Source: Larix sibirica (taxonomy: Eukaryota; Streptophyta; Pinopsida; Pinales; Pinaceae). Taken from it: a stretch of DNA of 64,000 nt. The notes beneath the pieces were generated by a model. That model was not told where the DNA came from and made no database searches. It worked only from the letters and a program-made list of their open reading frames with translations. The stretch lies in NCBI GenBank assembly GCA_004151065.3, contig NWUY0305023538.1, forward strand, positions 30,085-94,084, given 5' to 3'. A program made the translations under genes and the position numbers. Below are positions 12,290 through 22,605 of the stretch, one piece after another; within the stretch, counting starts at the first letter, position 1, and each line of letters begins with the position of its first letter.

Positions 12290-12680
12290 AGTGTACCTTC
12301 TCTCTGTTAGGGATCGAGATAAAGAGCCTCGTTAGCGTGATTATGAGTCTCGTGGTTGTTTAGATCCAGGGTGGGAGGACAGGGGTGAGCGATACCCAGC
12401 GGTAGACCCAGAAGCAGATCCTTAAGCTTACCCAGTACCAACAGCAGTAGATACAACCTATATCGCTAGTATAGACGGAGGCTATACCAATGATGACAAT
12501 AGCAGTACCAATAGGATCAGCATACCTTCCAGTTCCATGTCGAGAGCGGCTTAGCCGATGATCCCAACCCATACCGAGATGCAGATCCTTATGATGGGCG
12601 TGATCCTGTTATGCCTGTTGCTTCAGAGCCGGCATCAGTAACAAAGCTAGCAGCAGTATCTACGTAAGCTATTGAAGCAC
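12290..12680 (+). repeat. GA/CCA-rich phased tract beside the APST tract
   Basis: The plus strand reads as GAT-CGA-GAT-AAA-GAG and later GAT-GCA-GAT-CCT-TAT-GAT-GGG, an Arg/Asp/Pro-rich protein-like style with stops. The word CGAGATAAAGACCCAG near 63390 and 63470 is closely related to CGAGATAAAGAGCC at 12309. Both places adjoin minus-strand APST tracts, so this may be a companion module of that family. Confidence 0.45.
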
Positions 12681-13140
12681 CCCCTCTCCCTCCTTATAGG
12701 AGGGAAATCGCTCCTTACGTAACCCCCTCTCCATAATTGTTAAAGCATTAATTAATAAGTTTCAAATTCCAGATCAATATTAAGTTCCATATCCTTATGC
12801 AAAACCTATAGGTGTAGGGACAGATCCAGAGCCATTTGATCAATATCGAGTAGCTATAGCAGATCCATTTAGATATCGAGACCCCCAGGTACACCAATTT
12901 GAGTAGCAACTGACCCAGCGAACTCACTTGAACTTACTTTAGTTGATGTGTCCCAATTAATGATTTCAATTCATTCATGCTCGGTGATGGGTAATGCAAT
13001 TCGTTCTCCATATCGAGACCTATAGTCCCAGACCCATGACCAGTTGTAGAGCCGCATATCTGGTTAATGATCCAGTAGCGGGCACAGACAGAAGTAAAGG
13101 AAGTACTTGGAAGCAGTTACAAATCCATATGTTCATTCAG
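12681..13140. other. spacer with ATATCGAGAC words
   Basis: No gene is seen. ATATCGAGA and CAGATCCA words recur at 12790-12890 and 13010-13030, suggesting a weak degenerate repeat related to the preceding tract. Confidence 0.4.
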
Positions 13141-13144
13141 TTGC

Positions 13145-13335
13145 AATTATGAACTGTCACTGAGCTTTTAGCACGAAGTATAGTTCATGCACGTAGTATA
13201 GGTAGAGCTTAATTCATGCACTGAAAGACAAGAGTTCTTTCTATCAACATGGACCAGAGCTTCATTCATGAACCAACCAGAGTTTCATGGCACTAACTAA
13301 GTATAGTTTCAATGAGTATAGGTTAATGCTTTTCA
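13145..13335 (+). repeat. AGAGCTTCATTCATGCAC-type tandem array, copy 1
   Basis: Diverged units of about 20-25 bases with the words TTCATGCAC, AGAGCTT and CACTGA recur six or more times. The same unit occurs at 13525-13600, 21560-21600 and 25930-26055, each time just before a GAGTAACCAAGC-type tract. Confidence 0.65.
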
Positions 13336-13384
13336 CTTTATAGCTCTGATTGACGGTAATATTGGCTCTCCTTAATTTACTCTT

Positions 13385-13515
13385 GACTCTTGGATCAACT
13401 ATTGGCTATAGACAATGATAAAAGGGCGAGTACTACCGGCAAGTACTACCGACAATGGACAACTGGCTATTGAAACGAACCTTACCTTCATTCAACGACT
13501 AGCGACTATTGGCAG
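13385..13515 (+). repeat. GGCTATGACAATGA-type array, copy 2
   Basis: AGTACTACCG and ACAATGGACAACTGGCTATT words lead into AACGACTAGCGACTATTGGC, nearly identical to the end of the array at 10580-10645. It joins directly to an AGAGCTTC-type unit at 13525. Confidence 0.65.
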
Positions 13516-13524
13516 CACTGACTA

Positions 13525-13800
13525 TAGCATCATTCATGCATCGACAAGAGTTTAATACACTGACTAGAGCTTCTAGGAAGAATAACTGTTTACAGCCTAG
13601 TTGAGTAACCCGGTAGCTAAACGGATTAGCCAATCCAATTAGCCGAGCTACAGTCCAGTAAGTAGCCAAAGTAGTTGCCAAGCATATGAATAGCCAAGCA
13701 GCCGAGTAACCAAATATCCCCAATTCGATCCGAGTATCCAAGCTGAGCAACCAAACCGTGCAGTCCAACCGAGTAGCCCCGCCCATAACCCTGTGTCTCA
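13525..13800 (-). repeat. AGAGCTTC unit plus CTTGGCTACTC-type tandem tract
   Basis: Two AGAGCTTC-type units (13525-13600) are followed by about 190 bases of AGCCGAGTA and GAGTAACCAAAC words, the reverse complement of the CTTGGTTACTCGGC words seen on the plus strand at 14.8, 30.7 and 34.7 kb. The same two-part order is present at 21.56-21.69 kb and 25.93-26.26 kb. ORFs of 100 and 72 codons here are products of the repeat. Confidence 0.7.
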
Positions 13801-13894
13801 TATAGGTAAGTGAGGTAAAGTAAGAGTTTTAGTTTTAGGCTCAAGGTGTAGTTCTATGTAGAATAGAGCTCGAGGTAGAGGTAAATGTATGTTT

Positions 13895-13995
13895 GCTCTA
13901 GGCTATGACCGGCTGTCGATGATTGGCTTAAATTATTTACTATGAATCTATAATCTTATGCCTATGGTCGGCTAGGACTCTTGGCTATTTCTTTT
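13895..13995 (+). repeat. GGCTATGACAATGA-type array, copy 3
   Basis: GGCTATGACCGGCTGTCGATGA and TATGGTCGGCTAGGACTCTT words mark a short, diverged member of the family at 10.5 and 13.4 kb. Confidence 0.5.
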
Positions 13996-14004
13996 TATTA
14001 TGGC

Positions 14005-14400
14005 CTCCTCATTCGTCCGGGGACAAGCCCTCTCGAAATATGTAGGCAATCAATCAAGATATATCCAACTCTACCTACCTACCAGACTAACGTGAATTAA
14101 ACAGTGTGTATGTGGATGATCCTTAGGTGCATAGTAAATAAGATCATCCATCGGTTCCAAAACATACAATAATACGTTGACTCCTGGCATTTACTTCATT
14201 GAGTACCAACATCGAGTGATCACCACCTGAATTGACTCTTGGACCGAGTGCATTAAACCCTGGCATTGACACTGGACATGGAATAGTACCATAAGTGGAT
14301 AACCACCTACCTACCTGGTCTCCTACCAGCATCGAAACTGGATCTAGTAGTGGCAAAGAATAATCCTGGGGCATCACTGGGTGTCAGGTAGGACAGTCAG
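14005..14400. repeat. composite dispersed repeat (GGTGCATAGTAAATAA ... TCGGTTCCAAAACA ... GGATCTAGTAGTGG)
   Basis: Three word groups follow one another. AGGTGCATAGTAAATAA matches copies at 21.2 and 36.7 kb. Bases 14140-14215 are the reverse complement of 34995-35070 (CACTCGATGTTGGTACTCAA and TTTTGGAACCGATGGA). Bases 14338-14385 (GGATCTAGTAGTGGCAAAGA ... TCCTGGGGCATCACT) match 19289-19337. This is a mosaic of older repeats, not a gene. Confidence 0.65.
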
Positions 14401-14789
14401 GGAAGTGGGTGATGCCTGCCCGGAGAGTTCTTGATTGAAGGCCCACATGAGGGAGGTTATTACTACTACCCACATTATAGGAGTATCCACGGACTACAAT
14501 CATCCAACAGAGGGGTGGTCCAGCGGACGGACGAATGAAAGACATCGACCGAGAGGATAAGTTACCCATCAATACATCGTTAGACCCATCATAGCTAGAA
14601 TAAATGTTACCCTTCTATGGCCGAGAGGATAAGGCCCCAACTTACCACATACCCGAGTCACCTTCAAAACATGATACATCCGCCAAACACGGTACGGTAC
14701 GAGGCTGGGTGAGTGAGGGAATAACAGCCATAGGGTAATTGCCGCCCCTAATTGCCGCCGGTAGTTTATCATAGCCACGTTCCGAATTT

Positions 14790-14920
14790 ACAGTTATTGC
14801 TTGGATTGGATTGGCTCGACTGGCCTGGGCTCCTGGGAGATTCAGCTTGGCTTGGTTACTCAGATGGGCTTGGTTATTCCGCTTGGATACTTGGCTTGGA
14901 TACCAGTTATAGATAACATA
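14790..14920 (+). repeat. CTTGGCTACTC-type tandem tract, plus copy 1
   Basis: Words GGCTTGGTTA, GATACTTGGCTTGG and CTTGGATT are repeated with period near 10-13 bases. The end, GATACCAGTTATAGATAACA, recurs almost unchanged at 34732-34751, so the two tracts share a boundary as well as a repeat unit. Confidence 0.7.
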
Positions 14921-14984
14921 CTAATTCCTTATTTTTGTCTTATAAAATCTCCCTTTATAAATGCATTCAAAAAGAGTATGTGAG

Positions 14985-15435
14985 AAAGGAAAAAGGTCAA
15001 TGATAAGTTTTTGTGAAATCAGTTCAATCCAACAGTGAGCTCACTGGGAGAGTAGCTTAGAAAAAAAGGCTAAGCTAGGGGTATCAGTCTGCGCATATGG
15101 ACCCTTAGTGGTGCTCTGGCGAGCTGGAGAGAAGCAAGGAGCGCGATGGTTTTATTCGAGATTTATCGTAAGTGAAAGTAGCAAGGATCGATGAGATAAG
15201 AGCGCCCTTTAGGTTTATTATGGGCCGTGCTAAGCCCGATGCGGAACTTGTTCTTTTCCTCCATCATGCATGAATCGCGCCAGACAAAAAGAATCAATCA
15301 TGATGAGTTCTCCGCTTGCTTATCCTTTAGTCGAATCTATTTATAAGTGGATTGAATGAAGAAGTGGGTGGTAACTACGAATCACGATCCATCCATTCGA
15401 ATTGATCGACCAATGGCCAAATTATGGATAACCAT
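14985..15435. other. spacer, no gene recognised
   Basis: A stretch that looks less repetitive than its neighbours, with words such as GCTCTGGCGAGCTGGAGAGA. I can match it to no gene, intron domain or RNA. It could be a conserved intergenic or regulatory stretch, but nothing in the sequence proves it. Confidence 0.3.
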
Positions 15436-15439
15436 TTCC

Positions 15440-15860
15440 ATGTGCTTACAAAAATTAGGCGTTTTATGTTGCTATTCTGGAAATGACTCGATGTATGCTT
15501 CATTCTAAGCAAATGGATCCTAAATTTTTTGTTTTTTTTTTGGGGGGGGGGGAAGTAGTTGTCTGTGAAACTCACATCATCAACCGGACACCTACCCGTG
15601 TTGTTCAAGGAATGACTCCCTATGAGAAATGGTATGGCACCAATACTGAGGTTTAACATTTTCTCATTTTTGGATCAAGTGCCTGGGCCCATATCCCCTA
15701 GTAAGAGTGAAACAAATTGGAGCCTAAAAGTAACTGTTGCATTCTGGCGGGTTATACCAAAATTGACCGGGCATCTCATCCATATGATCCTTCCACTCAC
15801 AAGGTGAATGAACGTAGAGATGTTGTCTTTGATGAAGTTATTACTCATGGTCCGTTGAGA
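15440..15860 (+). pseudogene. copia integrase C-terminal fragment
   Basis: The frame reads ILEMTRCMLHSKQMDPKFF at 15463-15525, the region just after the catalytic Glu of copia integrases, where the family has EMARCML and a following FW. A T-run and G-run (15528-15551) replace the expected Trp-Ala-Glu. The sequence resumes as THIINRTPTRVVQGMTPYEK, the familiar NR-PT-R-TP-E segment, then FGSSAWAHIP and, in another frame, YDPSTHKV and RRDVVFDE. The matches are strong, but at least two frame changes and several stops are needed, so this is a pseudogene fragment. Confidence 0.9.
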
Positions 15861-16184
15861 TCTTTTCCACTTATTTTTATTGACAATTTGCAGATGATTT
15901 CAGTAGACCTCTCTCCTCGACACTTTTATAAGGATTATTTTCCTATGTGTGTTTCCTCAAGCACTCTTTCTACAGTAATTGGGTAGATGGATATTGTGGA
16001 TCTCACCCTACAAAAGTGTTTTATATAATGATTGCACCTTCTAGCACTCCTTTTCCAGTAGCTTAGAAACTCAATAATGTTATTGCAGATCTCTCGCATC
16101 CAGTTCCTCTATTCCATACTCTCTTTGTGGGTTGTATCTACTCTTTCATAATCTGCCAAAATTATTCTGCCTATAGGTGAACTC

Positions 16185-16590
16185 GGTCCTCGTTGGAAGC
16201 CTCCTGCACCACGGGCCCTTCTCACCAAGGTAGACACTTATAGAGATCCCTCTACTTATAATAAGGCTCAAAATTCTCCGGAATGGGAGGCCACTATCTC
16301 TGCTGAATATGAGGCTCTAATCAAAAATAATACTTGGAACTTGGTACCCTTACCCAAGGGTAAGAATATTGTTGGCCGTAAATGGGTCTACAAGACCCAG
16401 TATGGTGTTGATGGACAGATTTACAAGCGCATAAGGCTCTAGGCTTGTTGCTTAAGGATTCTCGCAAAAGGAAGGCATTGGCTACACAATGAGACCTCTG
16501 CTCCGGTTGCTAGGATGGACTCAATATATATAATACTATCTATAGCCTATTCACAAATATGGGAAGTTAATCAGATGGATGTCTGTTAAC
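16185..16590 (+). pseudogene. copia reverse transcriptase N-terminal fragment
   Basis: From 16185 one frame is open for about 85 codons to a TAG at 16440. It shows the RVT_2 start in order: EWEATISAEYEALIKNNTW, NLVPLPKGKNIVGRKWVYK and a Gly-x-Asp-Gly before a Tyr-Lys. After the stop the family sequence continues in shifted frames as APVARMDSI and EVNQMDV, ending just before the part that would carry the YVDD active site, which is missing. Bases between the integrase and RT parts (15990-16180) are diverged linker. The element stops at about 16590, where unrelated sequence begins. Confidence 0.92.
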
Positions 16591-16594
16591 ATCC

Positions 16595-17760
16595 CAAATT
16601 GCACCATTGCAATTATAATGTTAGTTTCCAAAACTGTTCAATCAGATCAGCATTATTTGTAGAGAGAAGTACAACAATCATAATGGACGGGTTCGTCGCC
16701 ATACTTACCAGTTTTATGCTTAGAGGTGAGCCTTTACTCTGTGTTTGAATGAGATAGAGATCAATTTTGGTTTGTTCAAGAAGGATGAAGCAGCATGTGT
16801 AAGCATAAAACAGAGAGAGGATGTGAGTGGGTGGGGTTGCCCCATTTACTGGTTCCAACGCATCAGTGCAATTTCTTTTAAGAGTTTTTTATAGTAGGAG
16901 TTCCAAAGAATATGAGTGCTTACCTTGTAGCGCTAAAATGAATCTCCAGATCAGCGCTTTGTATGGTGGTTAGAGGTTCTCACTTTGCCTCTCATCCTGA
17001 CAGTGAAGTCCATAAACATATATGCTATTTTGAATTGCCCTTGCACCTAAAAAGTGCTCAAAAGAAATATTTACTATTGACTAAATATCAAATGAAATTA
17101 AAGGTTTAAATACCTTCTCCTACAGCGGATTTGAGTTCTAGCCTGCATTGGAATTCTTACATCATAGGCGTAGTCATCAGAGGGTAATGAAGGATTCACA
17201 AAAAGATTAAGGCTGGGCCGACCTTTGTTAAAGGATTCCAAATTATTTAGGACTGAGCCGACCAAAGTCGGTTTTTTGCCAACATATGATGATGTATGCT
17301 TGCTAGGATAGTTAGTATTAATAAGTAGGGTTTTCATTCCAATACCCAAAGCGTTTTCAACACCAGGTCAGTGCTCTGATTTAAGGGTTTATCTTATTTA
17401 AAGCGTAATAATTAGGTTTATTTACTTCTGTGCTAGGACTCGACCGTTAGGGAGAGTGGTTGAGAAGCAAGTTGGTAGTGTTTGCGGCAACAAGTAATCT
17501 CCATTAGTGACCTGTTCAAGGGTTTTAACTGTTAACAAGCCAGAATGAATTTGTCTTGGAGCTTTGACCTATCCTTATAACAACAGAAGGAGGGCGCACT
17601 TACCATTGTTGTGTGAATGCCAAAACCCTTGTGTAGTTGAAGAAGCTTATTGTGGGCACTTCCCTGCCCTGTGCTTGCAGCAGAAAGGCACTTTGTATAG
17701 AGCCTGGGCAGATCTTTTAAAAGGGAAGTGTGTAAACAATTTGAATAAGCAAAACCAGGA
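16595..17760. other. spacer downstream of the copia relic, no gene recognised
   Basis: No gene is recognised. The word GGGCCGACCTTTG near 17216 is echoed by GAGCCGACCAAAG near 17255. The second forms a 5-bp hairpin followed by six T (17258-17277), probably by chance. ORFs at minus 16613-16858 and minus 17098-17349 match nothing known. The text differs in style from the repeat mosaic and may be nuclear DNA that came with the copia relic. Confidence 0.4.
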
Positions 17761-17764
17761 TTCA

Positions 17765-18185
17765 AAGTATTACCAAAAGAAGCAGTTCCAAGAGAATTCC
17801 CGGGCTCATTCCAAGCAGCACCAGTTGAGGCATTCCTTAGCCACGTGGGGCATAAATGTAATTATTTCACAATCAGTAGAAGGAGCGGCATTACCAGTAT
17901 CAGAATTTTAAGCAACACCAGTGGAATCAACATCATAAGTTGAAGGAGCACTCTTCCCTGGATTATTTCCATCCACATTTGCATCATCAGTTGAAGCATC
18001 AGCACGACCGCCTCATATGCACCAGTTTAAACGGAATTACCAGCCTCAGTTCCCGGAGCAGTCCCAAGAGGATCATTTCTAGCAGCTGTAGAAGGAGCAG
18101 AATTACCAGGAACACAAGGAGCCCCAGTACCTTGGTGAGAACGATTACTTTAGTTAGTATAGAGAGGGCTAGGTTAGGCCTTTCA
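17765..18185 (-). repeat. APST-family codon-phased tract, minus copy 2
   Basis: Read on the minus strand, the anchor GCTCCTTCTACA starts at 18098, GCTCCTTCAACT at 17949 and GCTCCTTCTACT at 17886; the last two are 63 bases (21 codons) apart. Between anchors the frame reads as Asn-Asp-Pro-Leu-Gly-Thr-Ala, Asp-Ala-Ser-Thr-Asp-Asp and similar, with TAA where neighbours have TCA. The 149-base step between the first two anchors shows one frameshift. ORFs called here on either strand are side effects of the repeat. Confidence 0.7.
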
Positions 18186-18186
18186 C

Positions 18187-18531
18187 TCAATCTAGTGAGG
18201 TAGTACTGGCATCCACACTAGGGAATACGGAGAGGAAGGAGCAGTAGGAAAGGCAGGCATGGAGTTGGCCACACGAGGTAATATGGAGAGGAAGGGGGTA
18301 TTCAGGCAGACATGGAGGAGCTATTAAGCCAGTTGCTTGTGCACGCTTATAAGGGAAAGCATGGAGGAAGGAAGGTGGGTGGGGGGAAGGGTCCTCGTTT
18401 TGAGGAAATAATACAGGTATTATTCCATCTGGGTTCCAGAACTTGCATTTTTCCTTTTGCAACAAATAGCTCATTTCATGCATGTAAGGTTTATCCCATT
18501 CATCCATCAAATAAAGCACAGGTGGCAGCAT
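18187..18531 (-). CDS. unrecognised 114-codon ORF
   Basis: A minus-strand open frame starting ATG at 18531. It has no motif I recognise, no clear membrane segment or signal peptide, and it lies over a weak tandem repeat on the plus strand (GGAATACGGAGAGGAAGG and GGTAATATGGAGAGGAAGG, about 18215-18300). The end of the region, AGGTGGCAGCATAACGA at 18518-18534, recurs at 61768-61784. It is most likely a chance frame. Confidence 0.12.
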   Translation of the reverse strand: MLPPVLYLMDEWDKPYMHEMSYLLQKEKCKFWNPDGIIPVLFPQNEDPSPHPPSFLHAFPYKRAQATGLIAPPCLPEYPLPLHITSCGQLHACLSYCSFLSVFPSVDASTTSLD

Positions 18532-18539
18532 AACGAAGG

Positions 18540-20935
18540 GAGGGGTTATATGTTAAAAATAAAAATACATAGGAAATACCATATTAAGATGCAGTTTTTG
18601 CTGCTTCGTCTCATGAATTCGGAAAAATAACAAATAGTGGTGGTGCCTTATATCAGGCAGAGTGAGTATTCAAGTAAGAAACATGATCATGACAATTATA
18701 ATAATAAGCATGATGCGTATGGAAAGAATTTGTACCTCGAGATGTGAAAATTGTCTTACGCCATATGTACTGGATATTCTAGCGGTTGGGGTCGGCACTT
18801 AGAGCATTCATATTTACTTTATGAGTGTACAGAATTAATGGAAGTTGGAACTACAGCGACCCACCCAGTCTTTGATCGTTGGATCGTCGAAACCGCCTTC
18901 TTTAATTGATTCGCTACAACCCCCTCCCTCTGACATTGGACAGGCTTGCTTTAATTTATGTTGCTTGCTTGGGCAGAACATTGCATGCAATTTACCTTTT
19001 AATAGCCTACTTGCTGCATTAATGTAAGTGCAACCTAGCGTGGCAACTTTCCTATTTAGGAACTTTAGGAACTACTCCCAGAACTTTAGCAGAGAGATAT
19101 CCTCGGAACTTCAGCTGAGATCGTGGAATTCTCGGATTGGAACTGTCTTCCTTTATTTCAAAACTACTCGCCTATTTAATGCCCCCACCTTAAGACCTAG
19201 CCCTATACCACTAACTGAATGAAGTGCTTAGTGAGTCGGGTCGGGTACTGCTATGAACCTCTTATCAGCACCCTATTATATAGAACCTGGATCTAGCAGT
19301 AGTGACAAAGAATCCTGGGGCATCACTGATGTGTTTTTTTGGAATACTTAATATGTCTGTGTACTCACAACCACCTGCAGCCTAGGTTTCAAATTTAGTG
19401 CAAAGAAACCAACTACCTGACATTTCTACTGTGAACATGGTGGAGTAGTGCCGGCATCTTCAGAACTAATAGTGAAGTCTTCCATTTGCTTGTTGATACT
19501 GGTGGCGCTTACCAGCTAGCTGGGCATTTACGTCCTATTGGCAGACTACTTATTGGAAGGAAAAGGTCAACTATATTATATATTGAATATACTGGATGTA
19601 ACTGATAGAGGATCTCCCATGGACTCATGCTTATATGTGGATAACTTATCTTCTCTTTCCTATAAGCTGAAGCGGGAAAGGGTAAGGCGGCATGCATACC
19701 CCAGAGAGAAACTTCCTTAAATGGCATTATGACTGGTCCTATTAAAATAAGGAAGTGATGAAGATCTTATTAGAACTAGTTGTGTTCATAGTCAGTGAAT
19801 GAATAAATTTGGAATATTTATTTATCAGTATCATTTATTTTGGAACTAGGATGGGTGGGGGACTTTTCATATTGTTGTTGTTCGTTGCACTCATGCATAG
19901 ATAAAAAAGGTGCGATCGGAACCTGTAGAATAAGGAAGACAGCATAGTGTCATGGGCTTTACTTGGAGGAGGCTCTACTAACTGTCAGAGCCAGAACATA
20001 TAGCAGATGTGGTGGTATTTTTCTTTTTTATAGTAAATGGGACGTATCGATCAAAAATTGAAGTGAGTGGAGATGCGAGTAGCATATGTTCGAACATAAA
20101 TATGCAAGTAAACCCTTCTTATATATGCAAATTTTGACCAATTTGGTAAAATGTCTAGACGCAACATTGTATATTTACGTATTGGACTGGGCCTGGACAA
20201 GGTACAGTCTCCATGCAAGCTTTTTATAGTAAGAGGTTGTAGTAGGTCCGGCTTTTATAGTAAAGTCTGTTAGTTTATTTCTCCCAGCTGGGTGATCCTA
20301 TGGGGCAAAGGATAGGATACTAGAGTTCTTCTTAGCCTGGACGTAGATATGGCTGCGAGGTAGGTCTTATGGTTGTTAGGTTTCCCAGCTAGGTCTCAAG
20401 GTTTTATTTCTTGGCAAATAAAGGACACAACAATTAGGCTTATTAGCTGGATAGCTCAAGGGATATATGATGAGATCATATTTAAACACGTAAGCACCAT
20501 ACCAGGTGTGGGCCTGGGTGCTAGGGCATATTGCTTCTAATTGAGAAACATTCATAAAGTCTATAGTTTCTTAACAGGAATTTCCAGTTTATTTCCCAGA
20601 CGAGGTTGGTTTGAAAGGCTTAAACAGAACGTGTCTGCTTGAAGTCCTCTCCTTCTATTGGTTCAACACATATTTCCATTTGTTTGTTGCACCCACCAGA
20701 CATGGAGAAGTGATTAGTTGCACCAGGTAATTAATGCAATAATTAGTAAGTTGCACCTCACTCAACTCTCGGTATGGGTTCTGGCATTTACCTAAATTGA
20801 AAGGATTGCTAGTGCCATAACCCCTTAGCCGTAGCTTGCCATGTACTGTACTGTGCCGGGAGCATACGCCACTAACAGAATCAAAGCCGTTACTTAAGCT
20901 GTTCATCACAAATCGTTGTTAAGCCACTAGCAGCA
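18540..20935. other. spacer with scattered dispersed words, no gene recognised
   Basis: No conserved gene is recognised. Bases 19285-19340 match 14336-14385 (GGATCTAGCAGTAGTGACAA ... TCCTGGGGCATCACT). CTTTTTATAGTAAG-type words recur at 20025, 20218 and 20250 and again near 16884. GGACGTATCGAT at 20041 recurs at 39666 and 39899. Short ORFs (minus 19509-19727, minus 20655-20909) have no recognisable content. Confidence 0.4.
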
Positions 20936-20937
20936 CA

Positions 20938-21002
20938 AGCTATGATTGCCTTATATAAATGAATATACCACCCGTGCATAATAAACTTATATCATCATGT
21001 TT
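20938..21002 (+). repeat. dispersed repeat pair, copy 1 (TATATAAATGAATATACCA)
   Basis: TGATTGCCTTATATAAATGA ... CCGTGCATAAT is matched by TGATTGCGTTATATAAGTGA ... CCGTGCATAATCACC at 25568-25616 with a few substitutions. Confidence 0.7.
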
Positions 21003-21089
21003 TTACCTCTCCCTCCTACCTTTGTTTCGCGCGATGGCGGCCCTCAACACTACTGGGTCGAGCGGGTTCGTTGCTTGATCTCCTAGCGT

Positions 21090-21270
21090 CCGATCGATGT
21101 ATAAAGACCCTCACCCTCTAACCCCCTCTGGTATCCCCTCTGATTGTTTCCTCGAAAGCGAACCTACCTTTATTCCTAGCGTTAATTAAATCATTGTGTA
21201 TGGTTAATATCCAAAGGTGCATCGTAAATAATGCATCATCGCTCATCAATTCGAGAACATGAATTTGATA
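21090..21270 (+). repeat. GGTGCATCGTAAATAAT-type repeat
   Basis: TGTGTATGGTTAATATCCAA then AGGTGCATCGTAAATAATGC and CATCAATTCGAGAAC follow the same order as at 14106-14160; a more distant relative lies at 36700-36755. Confidence 0.6.
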
Positions 21271-21459
21271 ACATTTTACTGAATAATGTATTAGCCTAGT
21301 ATATTTGAGTGGCCTAGTGGATTAGAGCTAGCGTATTAAAGCGAATTGAACCTCCCTCCAAGTGCTCCTCCATCGTGTCTCTCTGTGCCTATCCATTGAA
21401 GAGGGAGTCTCGGCCGACAGGCACCGGTGGGGAGGATCTATCTATCGGGTATCATCAAG

Positions 21460-21700
21460 CGTGAATCGGTACCTCCATACTTGGGATCATTATTTGGTAA
21501 CAACACCTGTCATTGACACTTGGATCGATACCTGGATCAACAGCATTGAGCAGCAGCAGTTACAAGAGTTCTAGCACTGACCATAGCTTGTAGGCATTGA
21601 CTGTTTCCCGCCGAGTTGAGTAACCAAGCTAAGCTTATTAGCGGCAGCCGCAGTTCGATTCGATTAGAGTAGCCCAGGAGCCCAGCCTAGACATAGAATC
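21460..21700. repeat. composite repeat: GTGAATCGGTAC, AGAGCTTC-type and GAGTAACCAAGC-type modules
   Basis: Three modules appear in the order also seen near 13.5 and 25.9 kb. CATTGACACTTGGATCGATA resembles 14263-14280; CACTGACCATAGCTTGTAGG (21573-21592) is an AGAGCTTC-type unit; and CGAGTTGAGTAACCAAGC with AGCCCAGGAGCCCAGCC (21612-21690) is the reverse-oriented CTTGGCTACTC tract. Confidence 0.6.
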
Positions 21701-22302
21701 CATTTACTAAAGCCATTCATTCACTGCATGCACCACCGCTCCATTAAAATCACAAATAAAGCCGTTCACAGAATCCATTCAAATCAAGTTGAGGTTGTAA
21801 CTCCTGTTCCGTGGGGGTAAGCCGCCCCGTCCCGGGGTATGGGGTAAATAAACTCTCTCGGTTATGTGTTTAAGGGTTCCTTCTCTTCTGTCATCTATTT
21901 CAAAGTAATTCAAAGTACTTCTTTGCGGTAAGGGGACTTTCCTCTGTTCGGGTGGTAACCGATGGGGCAATTAGAAAGCAAGCAACCGTGGGCAAGTTCT
22001 TTATCTCCAGGTGGAGCAATATATTCTATAAAGTAAGAACTTCGGCAAGCAAAAAGTTCGAGGCAGGTGCGGATTGACCCGAATGCGTGGGGGGATGCAG
22101 TAATGGTAATGCGAGCGTGATGCGGGTAAGCGGGCGAATCGTGGAATGCGCATATTGTGAATGCTGGGGATGCCATATGGGAATGATGTGGACGTTCGTT
22201 ATAGAGGTATAAAGTGATAGAGCTAATTATTCAGTGAACGAGGGGTACGTGATCTTGTTGGGACGTGTGATTGGGTCAGTGGGAACTTTCCTCTCCAGAA
22301 GA

Positions 22303-22358
22303 CTAATCAGTAGCTTGCGAAGCGGCCCACTCCAGAAGTCTGTTTTGTGTGTTGTGTC
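22303..22358 (+). repeat. dispersed repeat pair, copy 1 (ATCAGTAGCTTGCGAAGCG)
   Basis: ATCAGTAGCTTGCGAAGCG followed by CCC-CTCCAGAAG-CTGTT words is matched at 36471-36525 with small indels. Confidence 0.75.
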
Positions 22359-22554
22359 TTTTAGCACCCGCCTCACTTCGAATATGCAATCCAATTTGGT
22401 CAATCACTGCCTCTGCCGGAGTTTACTGCATGCATGCGGAATACATTTATTTATTCCATGCACGCCACCCGCCAGTCCAATGGTCTCTGCTCTAAGAATC
22501 TATTCAGTTTCGATTAAAGAAGTAAACCAAATCTAGCTTCGATTCATGGCATAG

Positions 22555-22605
22555 TAGTTGGTGGTGGGCCCGGACACTTATGGGAGTTAGTCGATTGATG
22601 CCACA
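22555..22605 (+). repeat. dispersed repeat pair, copy 1 (TAGTTGGTGGTGGGCCCGG)
   Basis: TAGTTGGTGGTGGGCCCGG, then ACACTTATGGGAGTTAGTCG, is matched by 27408-27448 (TAGTTGGTGATGGGCCCGG, then AAACTTCTGGAGTTATTCG). Confidence 0.75.

Larger units (their letters stand above)
15440..16590 (+). mobile_element. Ty1/copia retrotransposon relic (integrase to reverse transcriptase)
   Basis: A plus-strand fragment of a plant Ty1/copia pol gene, broken at both ends. It runs from the end of the integrase core into the N-terminal part of the copia-type reverse transcriptase, which matches the copia order (integrase before RT). No LTR, gag or RNase H is seen. The reading frame is interrupted by stops, a homopolymer insertion and frameshifts, so it is not functional. 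Such fragments are common in large plant mitochondrial genomes as nuclear-derived DNA. Confidence 0.92.

Noticed and set aside
13499-13844. ORFs of 100 and 72 codons
   Set aside because: They run through the GAGTAACCAAGC and AGAGCTTC tandem words, and the peptides simply echo those words.
17258-17277. Hairpin CCGAC-CAAA-GTCGG followed by six T, like a bacterial terminator
   Set aside because: The stem is only five base pairs, no gene ends there, and the spacer is AT-rich with other chance hairpins. Such terminators are not known to work in plant mitochondria.
19490-19540. A short plus-strand frame reading like an aspartic protease site (Val-Asp-Thr-Gly-Gly-Ala)
   Set aside because: Six residues only, with no family flanks on either side; the match is within chance for a 64-kb window.
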